In this document: positions 1 to 8,374 of the stretch, piece after piece
Position numbering within the stretch: the first letter of the stretch is position 1
How the letters are laid out: every line of letters begins with the position of its first letter
Source of the DNA: Lysinibacillus cavernae
GTDB lineage: Bacteria > Bacillota > Bacilli > Bacillales_A > Planococcaceae
DNA: 64,000 nucleotides
Reading direction: 5' to 3'
Assembly (NCBI RefSeq): GCF_009724685.1
Contig: NZ_WMEF01000004.1
Location: 62,001-126,000, forward strand
Notes under the pieces: model-generated
Database searches by the model: none
Seen by the model: the letters and a program-made list of their open reading frames with translations, nothing else
What the model was told of the DNA's origin: nothing
Made by a program: the position numbers and the translations under genes

Positions 1-105
1 ATGCTTGGACATGATTTCTATGTCTTTACAGATGCTGAATCGAACGGCACCAATATTGTCTACAAACGTAAAGACGGAAAATATGGCTTAATTGAAACAA
101 CTTAA
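1..105 (+). CDS. hpf: Ribosome hibernation promoting factor, C-terminal end (partial)
   Basis: Only the last 34 codons are present; the gene starts upstream of the window. The tail reads ...[11 protein letters not shown]...[13 protein letters not shown] and ends at TAA, matching the end of the C-terminal domain of long-form HPF (B. subtilis YvyD), which dimerises 70S ribosomes into inactive 100S particles in stationary phase. The neighbour secA fits the hpf-secA-prfB order known in Bacillus. The identification rests on this tail and on synteny. The internal ATG at position 1 is not the start. Confidence 0.85.
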   Translation: MLGHDFYVFTDAESNGTNIVYKRKDGKYGLIETT

Positions 106-118
106 AACTCCATAATGA

Positions 119-150
119 CAAAGGCTCTCGCGATGGCGAGGGTCTTTTTT
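119..150 (+). terminator. Rho-independent terminator after hpf
   Basis: A GC-rich hairpin (GGCTCTCGC / GCGAGGGTC around a four-base loop) is followed directly by six T. It separates hpf from secA. Confidence 0.85.
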
Positions 151-182
151 GTATGACATTCTTGTGCAAATGGGGAGACTGT

Positions 183-212
183 TTGCATGAAACTGTTACA
201 CAATGGTAAAAT
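183..212 (+). promoter_or_regulatory. Possible sigma-A promoter for secA
   Basis: TTGCAT at 183-188 and TAAAAT at 207-212 are spaced by 18 bases, with a TG pair making an extended -10 (TGGTAAAAT). The secA start lies about 36 bases beyond the -10. This is a pattern match only; the -35 is poor. Confidence 0.45.
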
Positions 213-247
213 GGAAGTTGAATCTATATAGGAAGTGAAAAACATTC

Positions 248-2758
248 ATGGCAAACCTATTAAATAAACTATTTGATTTCAATAAACGTGAGTTGAAAAA
301 ATTAGAAAAAATCGCTGACCAAGTTGAGGGATTCGCTTCTCAAATGGAACAGCTTTCAGATGATCAATTACAGGCGAAAACGGAAGAGTTTAAAAAACGC
401 TATGCCGATGGAGAGGACTTAGGTTCTATCCGCGCGGAGGCTTTTGCTGTTTGTCGAGAAGCAGCGAAACGTGTATTAGAGATGTACCCATTCCGTGTGC
501 AAATCATGGGTGCTGCTGCGCTTGATGAAGGTAATATCGCAGAGATGAAAACCGGGGAAGGTAAAACCTTAACTGCGACGATGTCTGTTTATTTGAATGC
601 TATCACTAGTAAAGGTGTACATGTTGTAACGGTCAACGAATATTTAGCGAGCCGTGATGCTGCTGAAATGGGACAACTGTATAATTTCTTAGGCTTGTCT
701 GTTGGTCTTAATCTGAATAGTCTCTCAAAAGATGAGAAACGCGCTGCTTACGAGGCTGATATTACGTATAGTACAAACAACGAGCTAGGCTTTGACTATT
801 TACGTGATAACATGGTGCTGTATAAAGAGGAACGTGTACAACGTCCGCTGCATTATGCTGTTATCGATGAGGTAGACTCGATCTTAATTGATGAAGCGCG
901 TACGCCATTAATTATTTCGGGACAGGCTGGGAAATCAGCACAGCTTTATAAACAGTCGAATGCGTTTGTGCGTATGTTAAGTGCGGAGACAGATTATACG
1001 TATGAAGAATCAACGAAAGGTGTTACGTTAACAGATGCAGGTGTGGAGAAGGCTGAAAAAGCATTTGGCATTGATAATCTGTTTGATTTGACACATGTTC
1101 GTTTAAACCATGCCATTAACCAATCGTTAAAGGCACATGTGAGTATGCATAATGATGTGGATTATGTTGTACAGGATGGCGAAATCGTGATCGTTGACGG
1201 CTTTACAGGTCGTTTGATGAAGGGGCGTCGTTATTCTGATGGCCTACACCAAGCAATTGAAGCCAAAGAAGGCGTTGAGATTCAAAATGAATCGATGACA
1301 ATGGCGACGATTACTTTCCAAAACTACTTCCGTATGTATCTAAAGCTTGCAGGGATGACGGGTACAGCGAAGACAGAGGAAGAAGAATTCCGTAATATTT
1401 ACAATATGAGTGTTGTAGCCATTCCTACGAATAAACCAATTGCTCGTGATGACCGTGCAGATTTAATCTTTGCTTCGATGGAAGGAAAGTACAAAGCGGT
1501 AGCTGCAGATATTGCAGAGCGACATCAAGCAGGACAACCTGTTCTTGTAGGTACAGTTGCGATTGAAACGTCTGAAATTATTTCAAGATTATTGGATAAG
1601 TATAAAATTCCTCATAATGTATTAAATGCGAAAAACCATGAACGTGAAGCTGAAATTATTGCGAGTGCCGGTACAAAGGGTGCAGTAACAATTGCGACAA
1701 ACATGGCTGGTCGTGGTACAGATATTAAACCAGGTGAAGGCGTAATGGAGATTGGTGGTTTAGCAGTAATCGGTACAGAGCGTCATGAATCTCGTCGTAT
1801 TGATAACCAGCTTCGTGGACGTTCTGGTCGTCAAGGGAATCCAGGGGTTACGCAATTCTATCTATCACTAGAAGATGATTTAATGCGTCGTTTTGGCTCC
1901 GATAATATGAAATCTATGATGATGCGTTTAGGCATGGATGATTCTCAGCCATTGCAATCTAAAGTTGTGTCGAGAGCTGTAGAATCTGCACAGAAACGTG
2001 TCGAAGGTAATAACTTTGATGCACGTAAACGTTTATTACAATATGACGATGTATTACGTCAGCAACGTGAGATTATTTATAAAGAGCGTTATGATGTACT
2101 CGAAACAGAAAATATGCGTGTGCTTGTTGAGTCGATGATTCAAGAAACAATCGATAATGTTGTTGGACTGTATACGCAGGGTGAGCAGAAAGATTGGAAC
2201 TTAAAGGCGATTGAAGACTTTGTAGCGGCTAATCTGTTAGAAGAGGGTCAACTAAAAGGATCTGATTTCCAAGGTAAGTCTGCTGAAGACATTAACCAAT
2301 TAATTTCTGATGCTGTTCATGTTCGTTATGATGAAAAAGAAGCAGAGTTAACGCCAGAGCGTATGCGTGAGTTTGAAAAGGTCATTTTATTACGTTCAAT
2401 TGATACAAAATGGATTGATCATATCGATGCGATGGATCAACTTCGTCAAGGTATCCATCTACGTGCATATGGACAAAATGATCCACTTCGTGAATATCAA
2501 CAAGAAGGCTTTGCGATGTTCGAGGATATGGTTGCGTCCATTCGTGAGGATGTCGCGAAATATGCGATGAAGGCAGAAATTCGCAGTAATCTTGAGCGTG
2601 AAGAGGTGGCGAAGGGCCAAGCGGTTAATCCGAAGGAAGAAGGCGGCTCAGCTCCGAAAAAGCAACCTGTACGTAAGGCAGAAAACATTGGTCGTAATGA
2701 TTTATGCCCATGTGGAAGTGGTAAGAAATTTAAAAACTGCCATGGTGCAGGTCAATAA
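248..2758 (+). CDS. secA: Protein translocase motor ATPase SecA
   Basis: SecA is the ATPase that pushes unfolded preproteins through the SecYEG channel. The 836-residue protein is close to B. subtilis SecA (841). Visible are the first nucleotide-binding fold with the Walker A motif GEGKT at residues 103-107 and a DEVD Walker B box near 207, the second helicase fold with the [10 protein letters not shown] motif and the [10 protein letters not shown] arginine-finger region, and the C-terminal zinc-binding tail [13 protein letters not shown]. The ATG follows GGAAGTGA by a short spacer. The gene is flanked by its own promoter candidate and terminator, so it is probably monocistronic here. There is nothing unusual in it. 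Confidence 0.98.
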   Translation: MANLLNKLFDFNKRELKKLEKIADQVEGFASQMEQLSDDQLQAKTEEFKKRYADGEDLGSIRAEAFAVCREAAKRVLEMYPFRVQIMGAAALDEGNIAEMKTGEGKTLTATMSVYLNAITSKGVHVVTVNEYLASRDAAEMGQLYNFLGLSVGLNLNSLSKDEKRAAYEADITYSTNNELGFDYLRDNMVLYKEERVQRPLHYAVIDEVDSILIDEARTPLIISGQAGKSAQLYKQSNAFVRMLSAETDYTYEESTKGVTLTDAGVEKAEKAFGIDNLFDLTHVRLNHAINQSLKAHVSMHNDVDYVVQDGEIVIVDGFTGRLMKGRRYSDGLHQAIEAKEGVEIQNESMTMATITFQNYFRMYLKLAGMTGTAKTEEEEFRNIYNMSVVAIPTNKPIARDDRADLIFASMEGKYKAVAADIAERHQAGQPVLVGTVAIETSEIISRLLDKYKIPHNVLNAKNHEREAEIIASAGTKGAVTIATNMAGRGTDIKPGEGVMEIGGLAVIGTERHESRRIDNQLRGRSGRQGNPGVTQFYLSLEDDLMRRFGSDNMKSMMMRLGMDDSQPLQSKVVSRAVESAQKRVEGNNFDARKRLLQYDDVLRQQREIIYKERYDVLETENMRVLVESMIQETIDNVVGLYTQGEQKDWNLKAIEDFVAANLLEEGQLKGSDFQGKSAEDINQLISDAVHVRYDEKEAELTPERMREFEKVILLRSIDTKWIDHIDAMDQLRQGIHLRAYGQNDPLREYQQEGFAMFEDMVASIREDVAKYAMKAEIRSNLEREEVAKGQAVNPKEEGGSAPKKQPVRKAENIGRNDLCPCGSGKKFKNCHGAGQ

Positions 2759-2768
2759 TATAGTGAAA

Positions 2769-2808
2769 ACAAACCATTTTAACTGCGTGTTGAAATGGTT
2801 TTTTTCTT
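2769..2808 (+). terminator. Rho-independent terminator after secA
   Basis: Stem AAACCATTTT / GAAATGGTTT around GCGTGTT-type loop, followed by seven T. Confidence 0.8.
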
Positions 2809-2986
2809 TTGAAATCATCATGTTTTGAAGGAAATTTAGTATAAAAAAGTCAGAATTTATAGACAATTGAAAAATATGGGTATACAATAGTTGTAATAAT
2901 AGGAGTTTAGTTTAGGGAAGGAATCATATTAATAGCCTAAATTAGTTGATGTTTATGAAGAATAAGACCTAAGGGGGATGAGAAAT
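2809..2986. other. AT-rich intergenic region between secA and comK-1
   Basis: I see no gene here. The stretch of about 330 bases up to the ComK gene is AT-rich. I searched it for the ComK box (AAAA-N5-TTTT pairs) and found no clean match, so autoregulation by ComK cannot be claimed. Confidence 0.4.
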
Positions 2987-3058
2987 TTGGAGAAGCTTTT
3001 TTTAAAAAAAGGAAGGTCGTGTGCGGGAATAAAGATCTACAAGCATTCTTACTCGTAA
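2987..3058 (+). CDS. Possible 23-codon peptide upstream of comK-1
   Basis: A TTG start at 2987 follows a strong Shine-Dalgarno sequence (AAGGGGG at 2971-2977, spacing 9) and opens 23 codons to TAA at 3056. The peptide is basic (MEKLFLKKGRSC...). It lies 83 bases upstream of the comK-1 start on the same strand. I know of no homologue, and so short a frame can occur by chance; the ribosome-binding site is the only positive evidence. It could be a leader peptide or nothing. Confidence 0.25.
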   Translation: MEKLFLKKGRSCAGIKIYKHSYS

Positions 3059-3141
3059 ATACATTTGGGATGTACGAATATTGGTATATTCCTTTTTATT
3101 TTGGCTGAAAACAAAATAACGTGTATAAAGGGGGACTATAG

Positions 3142-3684
3142 ATGCATAAAAAAGATGTGATGAGCAATGAAACAATGTTGTATATGCCTGTGTATGATTC
3201 CTTTGGAAATTTATGTACGCGGGTGTTCGAGAAAAATAATGAATATATATCCAAATTAGCACCAACGAAGTTGATGGACTATAATCTTCGTTATTTTGGT
3301 TCTAGTTTAAGAGGATCCTTTGATGGAACGAAAATGATTCTAGGTAAGCTGAATAAAAACCCAGTCGTGGTTGATGAACGTTGTAATATTTTATGGTTTC
3401 CAAGTAAGTCTCCTTTACATCCTGAATGTATATGGTTCGCCATTCATCATATTGATGAATATATCGCTGTGGATAAAAAGAGGACAAAGGTAACCTTTAT
3501 GAATGGCAAGGAAATGATTGTGGATGTCAGTGTGAAAGCGTTAGATTATCGCATTCAGAGAGCTTTTTTATTAAAGTATAGATTAGAGAAACGAACAAAG
3601 CATCTACTCGTTCAGTATGATCGAGTGAAAGTATTTCAACATCTACCCAGTAATATGCTTGAGGATGAGATGCGGGATAGTTGA
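3142..3684 (+). CDS. comK: ComK family competence transcription factor (copy 1)
   Basis: ComK is the master regulator of the DNA-uptake (competence) genes in Bacillus. The 180-residue protein carries the ComK core: the ..RYFGSSLRGS.. block near residue 50, a following NPVVVDE..ILWFPS segment and a W-containing turn, which line up with FFGSS, PPIMVD..IFLFP and CGW of B. subtilis ComK. The ATG at 3142 follows AAGGGGGAC by a proper spacer. The C-terminal FMLYPK motif that binds MecA in B. subtilis is not obvious; HLLVQYDRVKVF occupies that area. A second family member lies 1.3 kb downstream on the other strand, and mecA and coiA are 45 kb away. Which copy is the functional competence regulator cannot be told from sequence. 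Confidence 0.85.
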   Translation: MHKKDVMSNETMLYMPVYDSFGNLCTRVFEKNNEYISKLAPTKLMDYNLRYFGSSLRGSFDGTKMILGKLNKNPVVVDERCNILWFPSKSPLHPECIWFAIHHIDEYIAVDKKRTKVTFMNGKEMIVDVSVKALDYRIQRAFLLKYRLEKRTKHLLVQYDRVKVFQHLPSNMLEDEMRDS

Positions 3685-3806
3685 TTTGCTCCCACAAAAC
3701 AACTGCTAGATAGTATGTTTTCCTTTGTAAAAACGTTATAATAAAAAAATAGGGAGCTTTGTGAATGCAGTTTTAGCTCCATTACTAACGTTCGGAGGAT
3801 TTAACA

Positions 3807-4911
3807 ATGATTGAATTAGCAGATGTACGCAATGTGTTAGACACTACAGCCAAAAAATTGGCGGACTTCAGGGGGTCTCTTTGACTTAGAGAACAAAGAG
3901 GCACGTATTCAGGAGCTAGATGAGATGATGCTAGAGCCAGGCTTTTGGGATGATCAGCAAGGTGCACAGGTGGTTATCAATGAAGGAAATGGCCTGAAAG
4001 CAATCGTTAATGAATATAAAGATTTAGCGGAAACGCACGAAAATTTAGATATGACATTGGAACTTTTACGTGAAGAGCCAGATGAAGAATTACAGGAAGA
4101 GTTAGGCAAAGAGCTAGCAGAATTTCAACAAAAAATGGGCGATTTTGAGCTGCAATTGCTGTTAAGTGGACCATATGATCAAAACAATGCCATTTTAGAG
4201 TTACATCCTGGTGCAGGTGGAACGGAATCACAGGACTGGGGTTCTATGCTGTTACGTATGTATACTCGATGGGCAGAGAAGCGTGGATTTAAAGTGGAAA
4301 CGGTGGACTATCTTCCTGGAGATGAGGCGGGTATTAAATCTGTAACTTTGTCAATTAAAGGTCACAATGCTTTCGGTTATTTACAGGCGGAAAAGGGTGT
4401 GCATCGTCTGGTACGTATTTCACCATTCGATTCGTCTGGTCGCCGCCATACATCGTTTGTTTCTTGTGATGTTATGCCAGAGTTTGACGAAAATATTGAA
4501 ATCGAAATTCGTACAGAAGATTTAAAAATTGATACGTACCGGGCAACAGGTGCAGGTGGTCAGCATATTAATACAACAGACTCAGCAGTTCGTATTACAC
4601 ATATCCCTACAGGTACCGTTGTACAATGTCAGGCAGAGCGTTCACAGATTAAAAACCGTGAAAAAGCGATGACGATGTTAAAAGGGAAATTATATCAATT
4701 AGAGCTCGATAAGCAACAGGCACAGTTAGATGAAATACGTGGTGATCAAAAGGAAATTGGCTGGGGCTCACAAATTCGTTCTTATGTTTTCCATCCATAC
4801 TCCATGGTGAAGGATCATCGTACGAGTGAAGAAACAGGGAATGTCGGTGCAGTCATGGACGGTGATTTAGATCCATTTATTAATGCCTTTCTACGTTCAA
4901 AAATTAACTAA
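3807..4911 (+). CDS. prfB: Peptide chain release factor 2 (with programmed +1 frameshift)
   Basis: RF2 recognises UGA and UAA stop codons and triggers peptide release. Translation starts at the ATG at 3807 behind GGAGGA and reads 25 codons to an in-frame TGA at 3882; a +1 shift at CTT-TGA-C joins it to the long frame ending at 4911, giving 367 residues (B. subtilis RF2: 366). The recognition motif SPF (in RISPFDSSG) and the catalytic GGQ (in GAGGQHIN) are both present. An annotation starting at 3925 would lose the N-terminus. The gene follows secA as in other Bacillales, but a ComK gene has come between them. Confidence 0.97.
3870..3885 (+). promoter_or_regulatory. RF2 autoregulatory frameshift site
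   Basis: AGGGGG-TCT-CTT-TGA-C: an internal Shine-Dalgarno-like AGGGGG lies three bases before the slippery CTT and the in-frame TGA. When RF2 is scarce the ribosome pauses at TGA and slips +1. This is the classic prfB feedback device. Confidence 0.95.
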
Positions 4912-4914
4912 TAC

Positions 4915-4947
4915 AAATCCCCCCAAGAGGAACTCATGGGGGGATTT
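4915..4947. terminator. Terminator between convergent prfB and comK-2
   Basis: Hairpin AATCCCCCC / GGGGGGATT with a T-rich tail on the plus strand; it lies between the convergent ends of prfB and the minus-strand ComK gene and may serve both. Confidence 0.8.
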
Positions 4948-4952
4948 TCTAT

Positions 4953-5462
4953 TTAAAAAGGCGGATGATATGGTGCATCATGGCTAAGTTGTTTTCGTTC
5001 GTTCATATAATATTTATAGAGCATAGAGGCATTAAGAAACTGTTTGCTAATAGAAGCATATTGAATGGGTAGTTCAATTTTTTTATCGTTTTTTAATGTT
5101 ACGACACAGCCCATTTCACTAGGTGTTATATTGATAATTGCGTGAAGTCCAATCCATATATTATGAATGGAATTAGGTGAGTAGGTTGGTAGAAAAATAC
5201 AGGGATAACCGTAATCAAAGGCCACGACGATTGGTAGCTTGTGTTGATTGCCGAAAAAACGTTTAGCCGATTGTTTTGCGGCTTCATAAGTTGTACCTAA
5301 TGAAATACAAGATTTTCGAAGCACATACATCGGTTTACGTGTGACAATCAGCTCATTATGTTTGTCAATAACATGCGTGAAAATTTTAGTGTTGTGCTGA
5401 ATAGGTTGGATCAAGTAAGTGTTAAATGAAATTAAGTATCCATTTACAAAATGGGTAGTCAT
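4953..5462 (-). CDS. ComK family protein (copy 2)
   Basis: A second ComK homologue of 169 residues. The core is recognisable as RKSCISLGTTYEAAKQSA..., followed by LPIVVAFDYGYPCIFLPT and NIWIGLHAI, which align with the same blocks in copy 1 (DYNLRYFGSSL..., NPVVVDE..ILWFP, CIWFAIHHI). It is less conserved: FGSS has become LGTT. I placed the start at the ATG at 5462, because AAAAGGAGG lies nine bases upstream; a longer frame to 5507 has no such site. Some Bacillus (the B. cereus group) also have two comK genes with different roles. Convergent with prfB. The role is inferred only from family membership. Confidence 0.75.
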   Translation of the reverse strand: MTTHFVNGYLISFNTYLIQPIQHNTKIFTHVIDKHNELIVTRKPMYVLRKSCISLGTTYEAAKQSAKRFFGNQHKLPIVVAFDYGYPCIFLPTYSPNSIHNIWIGLHAIINITPSEMGCVVTLKNDKKIELPIQYASISKQFLNASMLYKYYMNERKQLSHDAPYHPPF

Positions 5463-5688
5463 ATTGGGAATGCCTCCTTTTCTATTGTTAATGGTAGTGT
5501 AGTTCATAAAATAAATTTTCGGAAAATATAGAAAAAAGATGAAAACCCTTCAGAAAAGAATGAAATGCGTAGAGAATTTGCTTTAAATCTCACGAGATTA
5601 ATAGCTAATCCAAGTTATTTTTGAATCGTATGCATTGCATTTCAATTTCAATTTTCATATAATTTAGAAAAGGATCGAGGTGAGATCG

Positions 5689-5931
5689 TTGGATAAATAT
5701 TATTCGTATACAGATTTTCTAAAAGCCGTTGGTCAGTCGAAAAAAGTGGATGAGGCAGAGAAATTATTAAACGAGATTTATTTAGATTTATTTTTAAATC
5801 GTATCCAGCGTGTGCATCGTCAAGAGCAGCTCATGGTTCTGATAGATAGAGCACTCGATGAAAAAGATGAAAACGCATTTTATCAATACGCAGCCGAACT
5901 AATTTCATTGCAGCAAGCAGAAGATGAATAG
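5689..5931 (+). CDS. IDEAL domain protein
   Basis: A small acidic protein of about 80 residues whose second half, LFLNRIQRVHRQEQLMVLID-RALDE..., is an IDEAL domain, named after a conserved motif in short Bacillales proteins of unknown function. The start is ambiguous: a TTG at 5689 follows GAGGTGA at good distance, while a GTG at 5680 follows AAAGGA and adds three residues. I prefer the TTG because of the longer ribosome-binding match. The gene stands alone and ends just before a strong terminator. No function is assigned. Confidence 0.85.
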   Translation: MDKYYSYTDFLKAVGQSKKVDEAEKLLNEIYLDLFLNRIQRVHRQEQLMVLIDRALDEKDENAFYQYAAELISLQQAEDE

Positions 5932-5939
5932 TATTGACG

Positions 5940-5979
5940 AACCCGCTTTCCGTGTTTATTGGAGAGTTGGGTTTTTTTA
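5940..5979 (+). terminator. Terminator after the IDEAL gene
   Basis: AACCC-g-CTTTCC pairs with GGAGAG-tt-GGGTT, followed by seven T. Confidence 0.8.
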
Positions 5980-6300
5980 TTTTGAAAATAGTTGTGGTGG
6001 ATTTGAAAAATTGTGGCTCTGCTCTAAATGTGAAAAAAGTGACTCAAAAGCAGAAAAGTGTATGGAGTCGTTTCATGGGCATAGTCAAAAGCAGAGGAAG
6101 CGCTTGAGAATGAAAAAGAATCGCTATAAAAGTAGAGATACATGCTTGAAACGAAAAAAATTCTTAAAAAAGAAATAACTTACACTTAATAGCTAGAGTT
6201 GAAGCTTGAAAACCTGATGAAGCGGCTATTATGAGAGTAACTAGTTTTTATTGGTTTTACGGATAACCCTATACAAATTTTAGCGACAAAAAAATTTTTA
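5980..6300. other. Intergenic region before uvrB, no gene seen
   Basis: The 5' half is purine-rich with an open frame that begins inside the upstream gene and runs through its terminator; it has no family resemblance and I do not call it. The 3' end leads into the LexA-like box and promoter of uvrB. Confidence 0.5.
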
Positions 6301-6314
6301 CAAACATTCGTTCG
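6301..6314 (+). promoter_or_regulatory. LexA (DinR) operator-like site of uvrBA
   Basis: CAAACATTCGTTCG matches the Bacillus SOS box CGAAC-N4-GTTCG at 9 of 10 defined positions. An extended -10, TGCTAAAAT, lies at 6343-6351, and uvrB starts at 6388. uvrBA is a known LexA target in B. subtilis, so SOS control is likely here. Confidence 0.7.
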
Positions 6315-6387
6315 TTAAATGTTCGAAATTTTACTATCGCTATGCTAAAATATATGTACAAATTGGAAGGAAAGGACGGGGACATGT

Positions 6388-8367
6388 GTGCAAACTTTTG
6401 ATTTACAAGCGCCATATCAGCCTAACGGGGATCAACCACAGGCAATTGCGGAATTAGTGGAGGGTGTTAAAGCAGGCAAACGGCATCAAACATTGCTTGG
6501 TGCTACAGGAACTGGAAAAACGTTCACCATTTCTAATGTAATCCAGCAGGTCAAGAAACCGACACTTATTATGGCACATAATAAAACACTAGCTGGCCAG
6601 TTATATAGTGAATTTAAAGAATTCTTCCCGAATAACGCCGTTGAATATTTTGTCAGCTACTATGATTACTACCAACCAGAAGCCTATGTACCGCAAACAG
6701 ATACCTATATAGAAAAAGATTCTAGTATTAACGATGAAATTGATAAGCTGCGACACTCTGCAACATCTGCATTATTTGAGCGTGAGGATGTCATTATTAT
6801 TGCATCTGTGTCCTGTATTTATGGTCTAGGTTCGCCTGAAGAATATCGAGAAATGGTTGTATCCATTCGTACAGGTATGGAAATTGAACGTAACCAGCTA
6901 CTGCGCAAGCTTGTGGATGTTCAATACGAACGTAATGATATCAGTTTCACACGCGGAACATTTCGGGTACGTGGAGATGTAGTAGAAATTTTCCCAGCCT
7001 CACGTGACGAGCATTGTATTCGTGTGGAGTTTTTCGGTGATGAAATCGATCGCATTCGTGAGGTAGATGCATTAACAGGTGAGATTTTATCAGACAGAGA
7101 TCATGTTGCTATTTTCCCAGCCTCCCACTTCGTTACACGAGAAGAAAAAATGAAAAAGGCTATTGAAAACATTGAAAAAGAATTAGAAGATCGACTTGCT
7201 TTATTACGTTCCGAGGAAAAATTACTAGAGGCTCAGCGATTAGAGCAGCGTACCCGTTATGATTTAGAAATGATGCGTGAAATGGGTTTTTGCTCTGGGA
7301 TTGAGAACTATTCACGTCACTTAACATTACGTGAAGCAGGGGCCACTCCGTATACTTTGCTGGATTATTTCCCTGAGGACTTTTTACTTGTAGTCGATGA
7401 AAGTCACGTAACACTTCCTCAAGTCCGTGGAATGTACAATGGTGACCAGGCTCGTAAAGGTGTTCTCGTTGAGCATGGTTTCCGCTTGCCATCAGCTCTT
7501 GATAATCGTCCATTACGGTTTGAAGAATATGAAAAGCGAATGCATCAAGCTATTTATGTATCGGCAACACCAGGTCCTTATGAGCTGGAGCATACTCCAG
7601 AAATGGCACAGCAAATTATTCGTCCTACTGGTCTATTGGATCCATTAATTGATGTACGTCCCATCGAAGGGCAAATAGATAATTTGATTGATGAGATTCA
7701 AGATCGAATTGCAAGTAATGAGCGAGTTTTAGTGACAACGTTAACGAAGAAAATGTCAGAGGATTTAGCAGCCTATTTGAAAGAAATGGGTTTAAAGGTC
7801 GAATACTTACATTCTGAGATAAAGACGCTTGAGCGTATTGAGATTATTCGTGAGCTACGTAAAGGAACATATGATGTGCTGATTGGCATTAATTTATTGC
7901 GTGAAGGGCTTGATATTCCTGAGGTATCACTTGTGGCGATTTTAGATGCTGATAAAGAAGGATTTTTACGTTCCGAACGTTCATTGATTCAAACGATTGG
8001 CCGTGCTGCACGTAATGCGAATGGTCATGTCATTATGTATGCAGACAATGTAACAGACTCGATGAAAAAGGCGATTAGTGAAACGAAACGTCGTCGCGCA
8101 TTACAAATGGCTTATAACGAGGAGCATGGCATAACGCCTCAAACAATTATCAAGAAAATCCCAGAGGTGATTCGTGCGACACAAGTAGCTGAAGATGAGG
8201 AATCCTATGTAACAAAGGCTACGAAAGGCAGAAAACTAACAAAGGCGGAAAAAGATCAGCTTTTGGCTTCGTTAGAGGTAGAAATGAAGGAAGCCGCAAA
8301 AGCGCTTGATTTTGAACGTGCGGCTGAGTTGCGAGATACAATATTTGAATTGAAGGTAGAAGGGTGA
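6388..8367 (+). CDS. uvrB: Excinuclease ABC subunit B
   Basis: UvrB is the damage-verifying helicase-like subunit of nucleotide excision repair; it is loaded by UvrA and recruits UvrC. At 659 residues it matches B. subtilis UvrB (661). It has Walker A GATGTGKT near residue 40, the beta-hairpin region [10 protein letters not shown] near 95, helicase motif V/VI sequences ([21 protein letters not shown]) and the C-terminal UVR domain ([12 protein letters not shown]) that contacts UvrC. Translation starts at GTG 6388; an ATG at 6384 is out of frame. The gene runs into uvrA after 7 bases, so they form an operon. Confidence 0.98.
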   Translation: MQTFDLQAPYQPNGDQPQAIAELVEGVKAGKRHQTLLGATGTGKTFTISNVIQQVKKPTLIMAHNKTLAGQLYSEFKEFFPNNAVEYFVSYYDYYQPEAYVPQTDTYIEKDSSINDEIDKLRHSATSALFEREDVIIIASVSCIYGLGSPEEYREMVVSIRTGMEIERNQLLRKLVDVQYERNDISFTRGTFRVRGDVVEIFPASRDEHCIRVEFFGDEIDRIREVDALTGEILSDRDHVAIFPASHFVTREEKMKKAIENIEKELEDRLALLRSEEKLLEAQRLEQRTRYDLEMMREMGFCSGIENYSRHLTLREAGATPYTLLDYFPEDFLLVVDESHVTLPQVRGMYNGDQARKGVLVEHGFRLPSALDNRPLRFEEYEKRMHQAIYVSATPGPYELEHTPEMAQQIIRPTGLLDPLIDVRPIEGQIDNLIDEIQDRIASNERVLVTTLTKKMSEDLAAYLKEMGLKVEYLHSEIKTLERIEIIRELRKGTYDVLIGINLLREGLDIPEVSLVAILDADKEGFLRSERSLIQTIGRAARNANGHVIMYADNVTDSMKKAISETKRRRALQMAYNEEHGITPQTIIKKIPEVIRATQVAEDEESYVTKATKGRKLTKAEKDQLLASLEVEMKEAAKALDFERAAELRDTIFELKVEG

Positions 8368-8374
8368 ATGACTT

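Noticed and set aside
2809-3141. ComK boxes for autoregulation of comK-1
   Set aside because: No AAAA-N5-TTTT pair found in the upstream region.
5924-6178. 84-codon plus-strand frame after the IDEAL gene
   Set aside because: It begins inside the upstream gene, runs through that gene's terminator, lacks a ribosome site and has a low-complexity basic tail.
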